In this document: piece by piece, positions 34,951-42,842 of the stretch
How the letters are laid out: the number at the start of each line of letters is the position of its first letter
Position numbering within the stretch: position 1 is the stretch's first letter
NCBI RefSeq assembly: GCF_004217115.1
Contig: NZ_SHKN01000001.1
Location: 1,801,781 to 1,865,780, forward strand
Source: Ancylomarina subtilis
GTDB lineage: Bacteria > Bacteroidota > Bacteroidia > Bacteroidales > Marinifilaceae
Direction: 5' to 3'
Length of the DNA stretch: 64,000 bases
Notes under the pieces: generated by a model
What the model was told of the DNA's origin: nothing
The model's database searches: none
Seen by the model: only the letters and a program-made list of their open reading frames with translations
Translations under genes and position numbers: made by a program

Positions 34951-35145
34951 ATGGAAGACGTGAAATCACCTTGTATACAAATATGTCGTGCCGACTCGAA
35001 TGGCGTTTGTTTTGGTTGCAGAAGAACCAATGAAGAAGTTGGCGATTGGTCCCTATATACCAATGAGCAAAAAAAAGAAGTTTTAGAAAAAGCAAGCAAA
35101 CGAAGAAATGCGCCTGACACGCAATCAGGCGGGTTTTTCAGATAA
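34951..35145 (+). CDS. DUF1289-family small cysteine-rich protein
   Basis: A 64-residue protein with the DUF1289 signature: SPCIQICRADSNGVCFGCRRTNEEVGDW followed by a helical NEQKKEVLEKASKRR. The four cysteines (C8, C12, C20 and C23) are placed as in the family and could bind a metal. Function unknown. The tail after KRRNA is not family-conserved and coincides with a terminator-like hairpin that lies before the stop codon. It is convergent with bioB. The ATG at 34951 puts the CxxxC motif near the N-terminus as usual. Confidence 0.85.
   Translation: MEDVKSPCIQICRADSNGVCFGCRRTNEEVGDWSLYTNEQKKEVLEKASKRRNAPDTQSGGFFR
35111..35138 (+). terminator. Terminator-like hairpin inside the 3' end of the DUF1289 frame
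   Basis: cgcctga (35111-35117), 7-base loop, tcaggcg (35125-35131), then ggttttt. A perfect GC-rich 7-bp stem with a T-run ending about 5 bases before the stop codon (35143-35145). If it terminates efficiently the message would lack an in-frame stop. Confidence 0.6.
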
Positions 35146-35179
35146 ATAAATGGAAACGAAATCCTTTTTTACAAAAAGT

Positions 35180-35212
35180 AAAGGCTACTCACTGATTGAG
35201 TAGCCTTTGTAT
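35180..35212. terminator. Terminator between convergent DUF1289 and bioB genes
   Basis: A 12-bp perfect stem, aaaggctactca (35180-35191) with tgagtagccttt (35197-35208), and a 5-base loop. It is suited to stop bioB on the minus strand and any readthrough on the plus strand. Confidence 0.85.
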
Positions 35213-35241
35213 TTCTATCAGATCTGATTGATCCAACCTAT

Positions 35242-36216
35242 CTAATTTTCTAAAGTCGTGAGCTCGTGATATTTGGTCGATTGCATTCCCAAGCTTTCAA
35301 GTAATGCCTGATCTTTGTTTACCTTAACATTTCCCACAGTTAGAAGTTTGTCTCCAAAAAAGATTGAATTCGCTCCTGCCAAAAAACAAAGCGCTTGTCC
35401 TTCTCTACTATAATGGGTACGACCGGCAGCAAAGGCAACTACTGTTTTAGGCATTAAAATACGCGCTGTCGCAACAGCACGCACCATTTCGAAAATATCG
35501 ATCACCTCTTTGCCATAGAATGGGGTTCCTTCAACAGGTACTAGTGAGTTTAGAGGGACATTATAAGGATGTTGATCCTGATTAGCAAGTGTTCTAAGCA
35601 TCTCAATTCGATCCTCATCATCCTCTCCCATTCCAAGAATTCCACCTGAACAATACGAAATGCCGGCTTCTTGCAAGTTGGCAAGTGTTTCCAACCGCTC
35701 AGCATAAGTTCGGGTCGTCGTAATGCTTGGGTAATGGCGCTCCGAAGTATCTAAATTGTGATTCACGGCAGTGATACCCAAATCAGCTAATTTCTTGGCC
35801 TTTTCCTTATTGATCATCCCCATGGTACAACACACTTCCAAGCCTAGTTTTTTTACCTCAGTAATCATTTCAGCCATTTCATTAAATCGATCATCGCGAT
35901 TTCCATCACGGCCTGCTGAACTTAGACACACGCGTTTTACACCATTAGCCTTAGCCACTTTTGCATCTGCTATCACTTGTTCCAAGCTCAGTTTCTCTGG
36001 CTTAACATGGGTATTATATCGAGCTGATTGTGCACAATACTTACAATCCTGAGAACAGGCTCCGGTGCGAACCGATATCAGGGTATTCATATTCATCTTT
36101 GATGAATCGTGGTATTTGCGGTGAATGTTAGAGGCACGGTTGACCAAATCTAACAAAGGAAGGTTGTAAATTTCTTTGACCTCTTCGTGGGTCCAATTAT
36201 TTCTAATATCAGTCAT
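35242..36216 (-). CDS. bioB: Biotin synthase
   Basis: Radical SAM enzyme that inserts sulfur into dethiobiotin. The 324 residues contain the radical-SAM cluster motif GACSQDCKYCAQSARY (CxxxCxxC), CLSSAGRDGNRDD, the YCSGGILGMGE segment and the conserved arginine/cysteine residues that hold the auxiliary 2Fe-2S cluster. No other biotin genes (bioA, bioD, bioF) are adjacent. It is the second gene of a two-gene minus-strand unit, 3 bases after the preceding orphan ORF. The N-terminal segment NNWTHEEVKEIYNLPLLDLV is typical. Confidence 0.95.
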   Translation of the reverse strand: MTDIRNNWTHEEVKEIYNLPLLDLVNRASNIHRKYHDSSKMNMNTLISVRTGACSQDCKYCAQSARYNTHVKPEKLSLEQVIADAKVAKANGVKRVCLSSAGRDGNRDDRFNEMAEMITEVKKLGLEVCCTMGMINKEKAKKLADLGITAVNHNLDTSERHYPSITTTRTYAERLETLANLQEAGISYCSGGILGMGEDDEDRIEMLRTLANQDQHPYNVPLNSLVPVEGTPFYGKEVIDIFEMVRAVATARILMPKTVVAFAAGRTHYSREGQALCFLAGANSIFFGDKLLTVGNVKVNKDQALLESLGMQSTKYHELTTLEN

Positions 36217-36219
36217 GAT

Positions 36220-36597
36220 TCAATTCTTTTTTCGGTTAGTAATTAAATTTATGGTGGGATTTACAGACGAAGAAAAGAACTGAACAGACTGTCTCTGATA
36301 TTTCTTTCGTTCACCAATTGATTTGCTTTCCGTATTACAGATCAAATTCTGTAGTAATACCAAAGCGTCACCATCCGGATCATCTTCATCACATTTATCT
36401 CCACCTTTCTGAGGTTCATACATAAAACCCAAAACTCCGGCTTCCTGACTGGGAGTCATCAAATTGTAGCTTGCAGACAAACAGGCGATTTTAATCTCCT
36501 GATTCATACTTGCAAATGCTGCATACGATTTCCTGCTCCAGTGTTTAAAAACCTGTAGTTCCTGATTTCGACCTCGTTGTAGGTTGTCAGTAAACAT
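36220..36597 (-). CDS. Orphan 125-residue protein upstream of bioB
   Basis: I do not recognise a family for the whole protein. The segment KHWSRKSYAAFASMNQEIKIACLS (about residues 18-41) resembles, from memory, the SRK-Y-A-F-S leader seen at the N-termini of some Bacteroidota TonB-dependent receptors of the cobalamin type, but here no receptor follows; the remainder is polar with an acidic DKCDEDDPDGDALVLLQNLIC stretch. It begins at an ATG and is 3 bases from bioB, so it is cotranscribed. It may be a truncated relic or a small regulatory protein, with the nearby cobQ and cbiZ genes as weak contextual support. Confidence 0.55.
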   Translation of the reverse strand: MFTDNLQRGRNQELQVFKHWSRKSYAAFASMNQEIKIACLSASYNLMTPSQEAGVLGFMYEPQKGGDKCDEDDPDGDALVLLQNLICNTESKSIGERKKYQRQSVQFFSSSVNPTINLITNRKKN

Positions 36598-36786
36598 GGA
36601 TTAAAATTTATTTAGATGTAAAATTTATACTTAAACCTCTGAACAAACTCATTCAGAAGCTTTAGTAAGCAGCCAAAGGTATTATTTTTTCGATTCTTTT
36701 CCCAACTCAAAAAAACAGATAAAGACAAAAAACAAAATCATAAAAGACTCCTCTCCTATTTGTTATATTTTAAACACATATATTGC

Positions 36787-36794
36787 TATTTTTG
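36787..36794 (+). promoter_or_regulatory. Putative -7 box of cobQ
   Basis: TATTTTTG, perfect TAnnTTTG, 65 bases before the cobQ ATG. The nearest TTTG upstream is 24 bases away, slightly too long. No cobalamin riboswitch features were seen in this leader. Confidence 0.45.
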
Positions 36795-36859
36795 CCAACT
36801 GAACTTGTGAGCTCAATAAGAACATTTACACTCAGCTCACATCATTATATCTCAAAGCA

Positions 36860-38326
36860 ATGAAAAAGTTAAAGTCGATCATGTTTGTAGGTACCGGTTC
36901 CGATGTGGGTAAAAGCATCGTCAACACTGGTTTTTGTCGAATTTTCAAACAAGATGGTTACACGCCAGCTCCTTTTAAGGCTCAAAATATGTCTTTAAAT
37001 AGCTTTGCTACACCTGAAGGTTTCGAAATAGGACGAGCACAAGCTGTACAAGCCGAGGCATGCCAACTGGCTTGTCACACCGACATGAATCCGATTTTAC
37101 TAAAGCCTACAAATGACAAAAGCTCTCAGGTCGTTTTAAACGGAAAACCTGTCGGCACACAAACGGCTACAGAATATTTCATGGGCAATAACAAAGCCGC
37201 TTTATTTAACGAAGCCATTAGTGCATTCCGTCGCCTTGAACAGAAATATAACCCTATAGTCTTAGAAGGTGCGGGGAGTATTTCCGAATTGAATTTGAAA
37301 TCGAGAGATATCACTAACATGCGCATGGCTGTTGAAACGGATGCGGTAACCTATCTGGTTTCTGATATCGATAGAGGTGGCGTCTTTGCAAGTGTATTTG
37401 GAAGCATTCACCTTTTGGATGAAGTCGAAAGAAAACAAATCAAAGGCGTTCTCATCAATAAGTTCAGAGGCGATATCAAACTTTTTGAAGAAGGACGTAC
37501 TATTCTGGAGGAGCTAACCGGTGTTCCTGTAATTGGCGTTTTGCCTTACTTTAGAGATATTCATATCGAAGAAGAAGATTCTGTTAGTTTGGAAGATAAA
37601 TTTAAAGAATCACATTCAAGCTTAATTAATATAGCTGTCATTCGTCTGCCACGCATGGCAAACTTTACCGATTTTAGCGTATTAGAACACGATCCTCGTG
37701 TGCATTTGTATTATACAGACAGACCTGGAGAGATTGAAAAGGCTGATATAGTTATCATCCCTGGCAGTAAAAATACCATTTCCGATTTAGCTCATATTAG
37801 AAAAATTGGCATTGCCAGCTCAATTGTAAAAGCTCAAAAGGATGGCAAAAAAGTCATTGGTATTTGCGGCGGCTACCAAATGATGGGCGAAACAATTAGC
37901 GATCCTCAGGGAATTGAAGGCGATATCCCACTTATTTCAGGTTTAGGTCTATTACCTATAAACACCATTATTGAAGATGACAAGGTAACTGAACAATGTC
38001 AGTTTAAATTTAAAGACTACGCTGAAATTTGTACCGGGTATGAAATTCACATGGGGCAAACAACATTAAAACATCCTGAGAATCATCTCAACAAACTAAG
38101 CAATGACAAAGAAGATGGTTATTTCTTAAGCAATAATTGTTGGGGTTCATACATTCATGGTATTCTTGATAATACAATTGTAATTCAAGATTTGCTCAAA
38201 GACTTTGAAATCGAAGACATTAATTTTGACTATAATCAATTCAAAGAAGAACAGTACGATAAACTAGCTGATGCCATTCGTGAGAATGTCAATATGGATT
38301 TGGTTTATCAACATCTTAGCGAATAA
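36860..38326 (+). CDS. cobQ: Cobyric acid synthase
   Basis: Glutamine- and ATP-dependent amidation of adenosylcobyrinate a,c-diamide at four side chains, late in cobamide synthesis. The 488 residues match the family. The N-terminal dethiobiotin-synthetase-like domain has FVGTGSDVGKSIVNTGFCRIF, FKAQNMSLNSFAT and EGAGSISELNLK. The C-terminal class I amidotransferase domain has IPGSKNTISDL, the nucleophile cysteine C336 in GICGGYQMMG, and H433 in SYIHGILDN. No other de novo corrin genes are next to it, but cbiZ is close, consistent with salvage or remodelling of cobamides. Confidence 0.95.
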   Translation: MKKLKSIMFVGTGSDVGKSIVNTGFCRIFKQDGYTPAPFKAQNMSLNSFATPEGFEIGRAQAVQAEACQLACHTDMNPILLKPTNDKSSQVVLNGKPVGTQTATEYFMGNNKAALFNEAISAFRRLEQKYNPIVLEGAGSISELNLKSRDITNMRMAVETDAVTYLVSDIDRGGVFASVFGSIHLLDEVERKQIKGVLINKFRGDIKLFEEGRTILEELTGVPVIGVLPYFRDIHIEEEDSVSLEDKFKESHSSLINIAVIRLPRMANFTDFSVLEHDPRVHLYYTDRPGEIEKADIVIIPGSKNTISDLAHIRKIGIASSIVKAQKDGKKVIGICGGYQMMGETISDPQGIEGDIPLISGLGLLPINTIIEDDKVTEQCQFKFKDYAEICTGYEIHMGQTTLKHPENHLNKLSNDKEDGYFLSNNCWGSYIHGILDNTIVIQDLLKDFEIEDINFDYNQFKEEQYDKLADAIRENVNMDLVYQHLSE

Positions 38327-38389
38327 ATCCAATATAGTTGTACACGTCTTTCTTTGCCGAAAGACATTTATACCCTTATCATCACGAAA

Positions 38390-38926
38390 ATGCTTAATCA
38401 TTCACACCGCTACATCATTACAGGCGGACCCGGTTCCGGCAAATCAAGTCTTCTGGCTGCTCTTATTAATAAATCCTATCAAGGGTTTGAAGAGATTTCA
38501 AGAATCATTATTCGCGAACAACATGAAGCTGGTGGTGATAAGGTGCCCTGGAAAAACTTAGCTGCTTTCGCCGAATTGTGTTATGAACGTATGAGTGCTC
38601 AACTGAATGAATGCCAATCTAATTGCACATGCTTTTATGATCGTGGACTACCCGATATCATCGCCTATGTGAGACGAGGAGGACTGAATGTACCTGATAA
38701 ATACTTCGAAAAAGCCAAATCGTACAACAGAATCGTGTTTCTGGCTCCACCCTGGCAGGAAATTTTCGTTAATGACAACGAACGCCCGGAATCTTTCGAA
38801 GATTCAGTCGAAATTTACAAATTCTTAAAGTCGACCTACGAAGAATTAGGTTTTTCCATTGTTGAACTTCCAAAAGTTTCGATTGAAGAAAGAGTTTGTT
38901 TTATTGAAAATATCCTGAAAGCATAA
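38390..38926 (+). CDS. P-loop NTPase (AAA_28-type, kinase-like)
   Basis: A 178-residue P-loop protein. I chose the ATG at 38390, which puts Walker A (ITGGPGSGKSSLL) near the N-terminus; an in-frame ATG at 38354 would add 12 weak residues. DRGLPDII serves as the Walker-B/base region and NRIVFLAPPWQEIFVNDNERPESFEDS as the lid, as in the AAA_28 family of small predicted nucleoside or metabolite kinases. It follows cobQ by 63 bases and meets convergent cbiZ at 20 bases. A role in cobamide metabolism is suggested by position only; it is not CobU. Confidence 0.8.
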   Translation: MLNHSHRYIITGGPGSGKSSLLAALINKSYQGFEEISRIIIREQHEAGGDKVPWKNLAAFAELCYERMSAQLNECQSNCTCFYDRGLPDIIAYVRRGGLNVPDKYFEKAKSYNRIVFLAPPWQEIFVNDNERPESFEDSVEIYKFLKSTYEELGFSIVELPKVSIEERVCFIENILKA

Positions 38927-38946
38927 GAAGGTAAAATACCCCTTAA

Positions 38947-39609
38947 TTATGCTTCCAGCGATTCTTTCAGGGCTTTATAAACAGCTTTAGCTAATAATTC
39001 TCCAAAAAGGACATGCTTGCCACAATATTCAACTTTAGGACCTGTTCCACAAGCAATCGCACAAGAATCAGTTCCTGTGCCTGTGGCGATTTCACCACTG
39101 ACCGGACTTTTAATACCCAAATCCTGCAAGCAAGCTGACTTCGCTTCTGTAGCCATCATAATACATTCAACCATACTATTCTCTGAAAGACTCGCATTGG
39201 TCAGAAGAATCATATTGATCGTCCCGACTTTTTCACAAGCTTCATTCATAAATTGGTAATCTGCTTTGTCGCCTGCACGTCGGGCATTTGAGACACCTGA
39301 AGTCAACAAAACCTCAATCCAAATCCCCTGCTCCTCCAATTTAACTCTTCTAAACGAGGTCATTAAAGCAGCTGTCATCATACCAACTGTGACACCTTGC
39401 CAATCATTATTCTGAGTGATTTTCAAAAGTGTTACATTGGGTTTTTCAAACTCCGTTTTTTCACCCAGAAAATTAGCATCAACCTTTGAATTGAAAAAAT
39501 GATCAGCCCTGCAAAATCCACCATTTAAAACAGCTGAACTCAGCATGTTTACCGGCTCAGTAAATTCTAAATGAAAAAATTGATTGTTTATATCAAACGT
39601 GTAATTCAT
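38947..39609 (-). CDS. cbiZ: Adenosylcobinamide amidohydrolase
   Basis: Cleaves the aminopropanol side chain of adenosylcobinamide or pseudo-cobamides to adenosylcobyrate, letting imported cobinamides enter synthesis. The 220 residues contain the family motifs TSGVSNARRAGDKADY, the ATEAKSACLQDLGI segment, and TGTGTDSCAIACGTGPKVEYCGKHVLFGELL near the C-terminus. It forms a short minus-strand unit with the dus gene (8 bases between them). With cobQ nearby it indicates salvage and remodelling of cobamides. Confidence 0.92.
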   Translation of the reverse strand: MNYTFDINNQFFHLEFTEPVNMLSSAVLNGGFCRADHFFNSKVDANFLGEKTEFEKPNVTLLKITQNNDWQGVTVGMMTAALMTSFRRVKLEEQGIWIEVLLTSGVSNARRAGDKADYQFMNEACEKVGTINMILLTNASLSENSMVECIMMATEAKSACLQDLGIKSPVSGEIATGTGTDSCAIACGTGPKVEYCGKHVLFGELLAKAVYKALKESLEA

Positions 39610-39617
39610 AAATTCAA

Positions 39618-40556
39618 TTAATCCTTTGCACCCTGCTGAAAAGCAAAAGCCACGGCTGCGTTATACTTCTTAATGCTTCCTGCTTTCTTTATGGCCTTAT
39701 AAACCTTTCTTTCATTATTAAAATTAGAAGCAAAATATTCCCAAATCGGTTTCAGTTTCGATAATATTTGTGTATCTCCACTTAAATACGAATCATAAGA
39801 ATCATAAATTTCCCCATGAATTTTCTCTAACAAATCTTGGCGTTCCTGGCTGGAGGGGATATCCTCCCCCTTTATTTTTTTAGCTAAAAAAACATCTCTC
39901 AGAAGCCCTCTTCCAATCATGATTGACTCTAGATCTGGGAATTGTTCCAAACATCTCTGAAAATCTTCTAAACTGTTTATATCGCCATTATAAGTTATTG
40001 GGTGTTTAGACAAAGTCATAGCCTGCTGAAAAGCTTTCAAATCAACTTCTCCCTTATACAACTGTTTTCCCAATCGGGGATGAACGATAATTTCAGCAAT
40101 TTTAAACTTATTCAAAACCGACAAAACTGCGCCCAATTCGTCGCTTGAGTCGTATCCAACACGCATCTTTACGGATAATTCGATACGATCATCCAAACCT
40201 TCTGCAAGCACCTCTTCAATCAAATCGGGGTAAGGTAATAATCCCGAACCTTTCTTCTTTTTCACAAGCATTGGAAAAGGACAGCCCAAATTCCAATTCA
40301 TCTTTTTATAACCCAAATCAATCAAATAATCTCGAAAGAAAATAAACTCCTTAAGGCTATTCCCAATAAATTGGGGAACAAGATTCTCTTCAACATTGGG
40401 CTCAACTTCTCTACGATGCGACGTTCTTAATTCGTCTCCACTTTGTAAAACGAGAAAAGGGGTATAGAACTGATCTATTCCCCCTATATATTTTGCAAAT
40501 GCTCTACGAAATACCAGATCGGTAAAGCCCTGTAGAGGTGCTAATGCTATTTTCAT
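39618..40556 (-). CDS. dus: tRNA-dihydrouridine synthase
   Basis: FMN-dependent reduction of uridine in tRNA D-loops. The 312-residue TIM barrel starts MKIALAPLQGFTDLVFRRAF. The active-site cysteine is C92 in NWNLGCPFPM, the following KKKKGSGLL binds tRNA, and SVKMRVGYDS, EIIVHPR and TYNGDI are family motifs. The subfamily (DusA, B or C) is not settled by eye. It is directly upstream of cbiZ on the same strand; the pairing is probably accidental. Confidence 0.9.
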   Translation of the reverse strand: MKIALAPLQGFTDLVFRRAFAKYIGGIDQFYTPFLVLQSGDELRTSHRREVEPNVEENLVPQFIGNSLKEFIFFRDYLIDLGYKKMNWNLGCPFPMLVKKKKGSGLLPYPDLIEEVLAEGLDDRIELSVKMRVGYDSSDELGAVLSVLNKFKIAEIIVHPRLGKQLYKGEVDLKAFQQAMTLSKHPITYNGDINSLEDFQRCLEQFPDLESIMIGRGLLRDVFLAKKIKGEDIPSSQERQDLLEKIHGEIYDSYDSYLSGDTQILSKLKPIWEYFASNFNNERKVYKAIKKAGSIKKYNAAVAFAFQQGAKD

Positions 40557-40668
40557 GTATTTATAATTTGATTATCATTTATCGGAAATCAGGCACACGA
40601 ATAAGCATTTCTAAGAATACTCAATGCGTAAATCTGATCTGTTTGATAATGAAATACTAAAATTTAAT

Positions 40669-41295
40669 TTAACGCCCGAAACTTAAAACGCTTAACAATT
40701 GTTTACGATGGCGATAATATGAAAGCCCATCTTCAGTTGCAATACTTTTCACAAAGCTATCAATCATGGTATCGTAAATGGTTCCAAATTTGAAACGATC
40801 GGGTGGGTAAAGTTCAGGGTTGTGCATATCTTCCAGACGAGAAAGATACATACGTCCTACAATCTCAGGACTCAAATCATCGCGATACATCCCTTGTGCA
40901 ATCCCTTTTTGAACATTGATCTGTATTTTATCAAAAATAAAATTCATTCTCAGATCCATATGTTTTTTATAGATCTCAGGGAAATATTGCTCAAACTCCA
41001 TTGTAACTGAAGGTGATACATTCACAAAACGCTCATTAATCTCCTGACTCACAATAAACAGAATATCAATCGCATTCTGACCTTCAAAATCATATTCCAA
41101 GAAAATCTGACTAAAACTATCCCTTTCAAATTCCAATACTTTCTCAACCAACTCTTCCTTAGTTTGGACAAATTTTACAAGCTCATCTTTGACAATACCA
41201 GCTGCTTCTAATTTTTCCAACGAAATATCCCCCATGCCTTCCTGCATAAGAAATTTTCTAACCTTTTCTATAATCTGAATAAAAGCCTTTTCCAT
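40669..41295 (-). CDS. TetR-like transcriptional regulator with divergent HTH
   Basis: A 208-residue, largely helical protein. The first 50 residues (FIQIIEKVRKFLMQEGMGDISLEKLEAAGIVKDELVKFVQTKEELVEKVLEF) align with the TetR DNA-binding domain, but the usual GVSKGTLYHYF recognition helix is replaced by GIVKDELVKFVQ. It could bind an unusual operator or have lost DNA binding. The C-terminal ligand domain (FEQYFPEIYKKHMDLRMNFIFDKIQ, KGIAQGMYRDDLSPEIVGRMYLSRLEDM) is typical of Bacteroidota TetR proteins. No obvious target gene is divergent. Confidence 0.75.
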   Translation of the reverse strand: MEKAFIQIIEKVRKFLMQEGMGDISLEKLEAAGIVKDELVKFVQTKEELVEKVLEFERDSFSQIFLEYDFEGQNAIDILFIVSQEINERFVNVSPSVTMEFEQYFPEIYKKHMDLRMNFIFDKIQINVQKGIAQGMYRDDLSPEIVGRMYLSRLEDMHNPELYPPDRFKFGTIYDTMIDSFVKSIATEDGLSYYRHRKQLLSVLSFGR

Positions 41296-41604
41296 AAAAC
41301 TATGATATTAAAAATTTGAAGCTCAAGATCACAAATTACCAACAATACCCCACTTTTCAAACACAAATGAAATCTACACCTCTTGTAGGCATTAAAATTA
41401 ATCCTTTTTCTTCAGTAAATATGAAAACAAGATTATATTTAGCATCAAATTATAAAATTAAAATCTATGGGGAAAATGTATAATCGCCGAGGAGATAGCG
41501 GAGAAACACACCCATTTCATATAACCAGTTTCCATATTTAAGATACAAAAAATGCGATTGTGTATCAATCGCATTTTTCAATTTAAGACCTTAAATCTTA
41601 ATAT
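41296..41604. other. Intergenic region between the TetR-like and TlpA-like genes
   Basis: This 309-base region holds the terminator at 41548 and a short open frame (41467-41541, 24 residues beginning MGKMYNRRGDSGETHPFH) whose start vaguely recalls the N-terminus of PduO-type cob(I)alamin adenosyltransferases. It is too short to call a gene. Nothing else is recognisable. Confidence 0.4.
41548..41580 (-). terminator. Intrinsic terminator after the TlpA-like gene
   Basis: A 13-bp perfect stem (41548-41560 with 41566-41578; core atgcgattg) with a 5-base loop and flanking A/T runs. It is downstream of the TlpA-like stop on the minus strand. Confidence 0.88.
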
Positions 41605-42129
41605 TTATTTCTTCAATTCCGCCTCTATTACTTTTTTCATAGCTGAAAATTCCTCCGGATTAAATAGGCGAGTCAAGTAAATAATTTTCCCTTCGCGGTT
41701 GAGAATCACATTTCGTGTAATCCCACTATTTTTCATAGCATATTGCTCAAAAATTCTACCCCCTTCATCCAAAGCAATTGGATAAGTAATACCTGTTGCG
41801 TCAATCAACTTCTGAGCCTTTTCAATGGGTTCATCACGATCTAAGCCATAAAGAGCAAAATCCTTATTTTTATTTAACTGCCATATTTCCTTCTCAATAA
41901 AAGGCATTTCCTTACGACAAACACCACACCAGCTAGCCGTAAACTGAAGCATCACAACTTTCCCTTTTAAATCAGATAATTTAACCTTGGTTCCATCCAT
42001 TAGGGTCATTTCGAAAGCTGGTGCCATATCCCCCACATTTACAATATAACCTCTATCCTCTGGCTCTTGGGCCATTCCGCTAATTACAATTCCCATAAGT
42101 AAGATAATTGCTAATACTAATTTTCGCAT
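41605..42129 (-). CDS. TlpA-like thiol-disulfide reductase
   Basis: A secreted or periplasmic thioredoxin-fold protein of 174 residues. The signal peptide (1-20, ending SGMAQ) is followed by VNVGDMAPAFEMTLMDGTKVKLSDLKGK, then the redox motif TASWCGVCRKEMPF (C68, C71). The residues after the active site fit the TlpA/AhpC-TSA-like branch (EKAQKLIDATGITYPIALDEGGRIFEQYAMKNSGITRNVIL). It likely keeps periplasmic thiols reduced or participates in cytochrome maturation. It stands alone. Confidence 0.9.
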   Translation of the reverse strand: MRKLVLAIILLMGIVISGMAQEPEDRGYIVNVGDMAPAFEMTLMDGTKVKLSDLKGKVVMLQFTASWCGVCRKEMPFIEKEIWQLNKNKDFALYGLDRDEPIEKAQKLIDATGITYPIALDEGGRIFEQYAMKNSGITRNVILNREGKIIYLTRLFNPEEFSAMKKVIEAELKK

Positions 42130-42297
42130 GTTTTTATATTCTTTAAATCAATCGATCGGTTTCATTAAGGATGCAAATTAATAAGATTATTGATTCGCCA
42201 ATATGCTATAAGCAATTTTAACACGTTCTTAAGAAATAGCTCCGATTTAGATTCTGGCAACTTCGAAGGAAAATAATTTAATGCGATTTCAGGGCAT

Positions 42298-42331
42298 AAA
42301 AAAAGAGAGAAGTAGAAACTTCTCTCTTTTC
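42298..42331 (-). terminator. Hairpin after the last tRNA-Pro
   Basis: Stem aaaagagagaagt/acttctctctttt with a short loop, directly after the 3' end of the tRNA at 42334 on the minus strand, followed by T-rich sequence on that strand. Confidence 0.75.
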
Positions 42332-42333
42332 TG

Positions 42334-42408
42334 TCGGGGTGGCAGGATTCGAACCTGCGACCTCCTCGTCCCAAACGAGGCGCGATAACCGGGCTACGCT
42401 ACACCCCG
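42334..42408 (-). tRNA. tRNA-Pro (anticodon UGG), copy 1
   Basis: Read on the minus strand the 75 bases fold as a cloverleaf. The acceptor stem is cggggtg/cacccg-type, the anticodon arm cctcg-tttggga-cgagg has anticodon TGG, and the T-arm contains ggttcgaatcc. CCA is not encoded. This copy has T where the other three have C in the D-arm side (ggttatcgc versus ggtcatcgc). Confidence 0.95.
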
Positions 42409-42460
42409 AAAATTTAATTCCGGTATTCTAATACTATTTACTCTTAAAAAAAGAATAAAA

Positions 42461-42488
42461 AAAGAGAAGCAATCACTTCTCTCTTCTT
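42461..42488 (-). terminator. Hairpin between tRNA-Pro copies 1 and 2
   Basis: agagaagc/acttctct-type stem with A and T flanks, just after copy 2 on the minus strand; could terminate or mark a processing point. Confidence 0.55.
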
Positions 42489-42490
42489 TG

Positions 42491-42565
42491 TCGGGGTGGC
42501 AGGATTCGAACCTGCGACCTCCTCGTCCCAAACGAGGCGCGATGACCGGGCTACGCTACACCCCG
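42491..42565 (-). tRNA. tRNA-Pro (anticodon UGG), copy 2
   Basis: 75 bases, identical to copies 3 and 4, with anticodon TGG in the loop tttggga, the T-loop ttcgaat and a complete acceptor stem; discriminator base A at the 3' end; CCA not encoded. Confidence 0.95.
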
Positions 42566-42626
42566 AAAATTTAATTCCGGTTTTCTCAATAAAATGAAGT
42601 TTCACAACTTCTCTGTTTTCTCGGTG

Positions 42627-42701
42627 TCGGGGTGGCAGGATTCGAACCTGCGACCTCCTCGTCCCAAACGAGGCGCGATGACCGGGCTACGCTACACCCC
42701 G
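42627..42701 (-). tRNA. tRNA-Pro (anticodon UGG), copy 3
   Basis: 75 bases, identical to copies 2 and 4. The upstream spacer to copy 4 keeps the same short agagaag/cttctct hairpin, so the unit duplicated together with its downstream element. Confidence 0.95.
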
Positions 42702-42767
42702 AGAATTTAATTTCAATACTTGCGATAAAAAAAGAGAAGTTCTTCAACTTCTCTGGAATTTTCGGTG

Positions 42768-42842
42768 TCGGGGTGGCAGGATTCGAACCTGCGACCTCCT
42801 CGTCCCAAACGAGGCGCGATGACCGGGCTACGCTACACCCCG
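42768..42842 (-). tRNA. tRNA-Pro (anticodon UGG), copy 4
   Basis: 75 bases, identical to copies 2 and 3, nearest to tRNA-Ser and therefore first in a shared transcript. A 33-base spacer separates it from the tRNA-Ser gene. Confidence 0.95.

Noticed and set aside
36598-36859. Cobalamin riboswitch upstream of cobQ
   Set aside because: I looked for the conserved B12-box core and found no convincing match in the 262-base leader.
41467-41541. 24-codon frame resembling the start of a cobalamin adenosyltransferase
   Set aside because: The similarity covers about ten residues, no downstream remnant in any frame continues it, and the length is too short for a supported gene or pseudogene.
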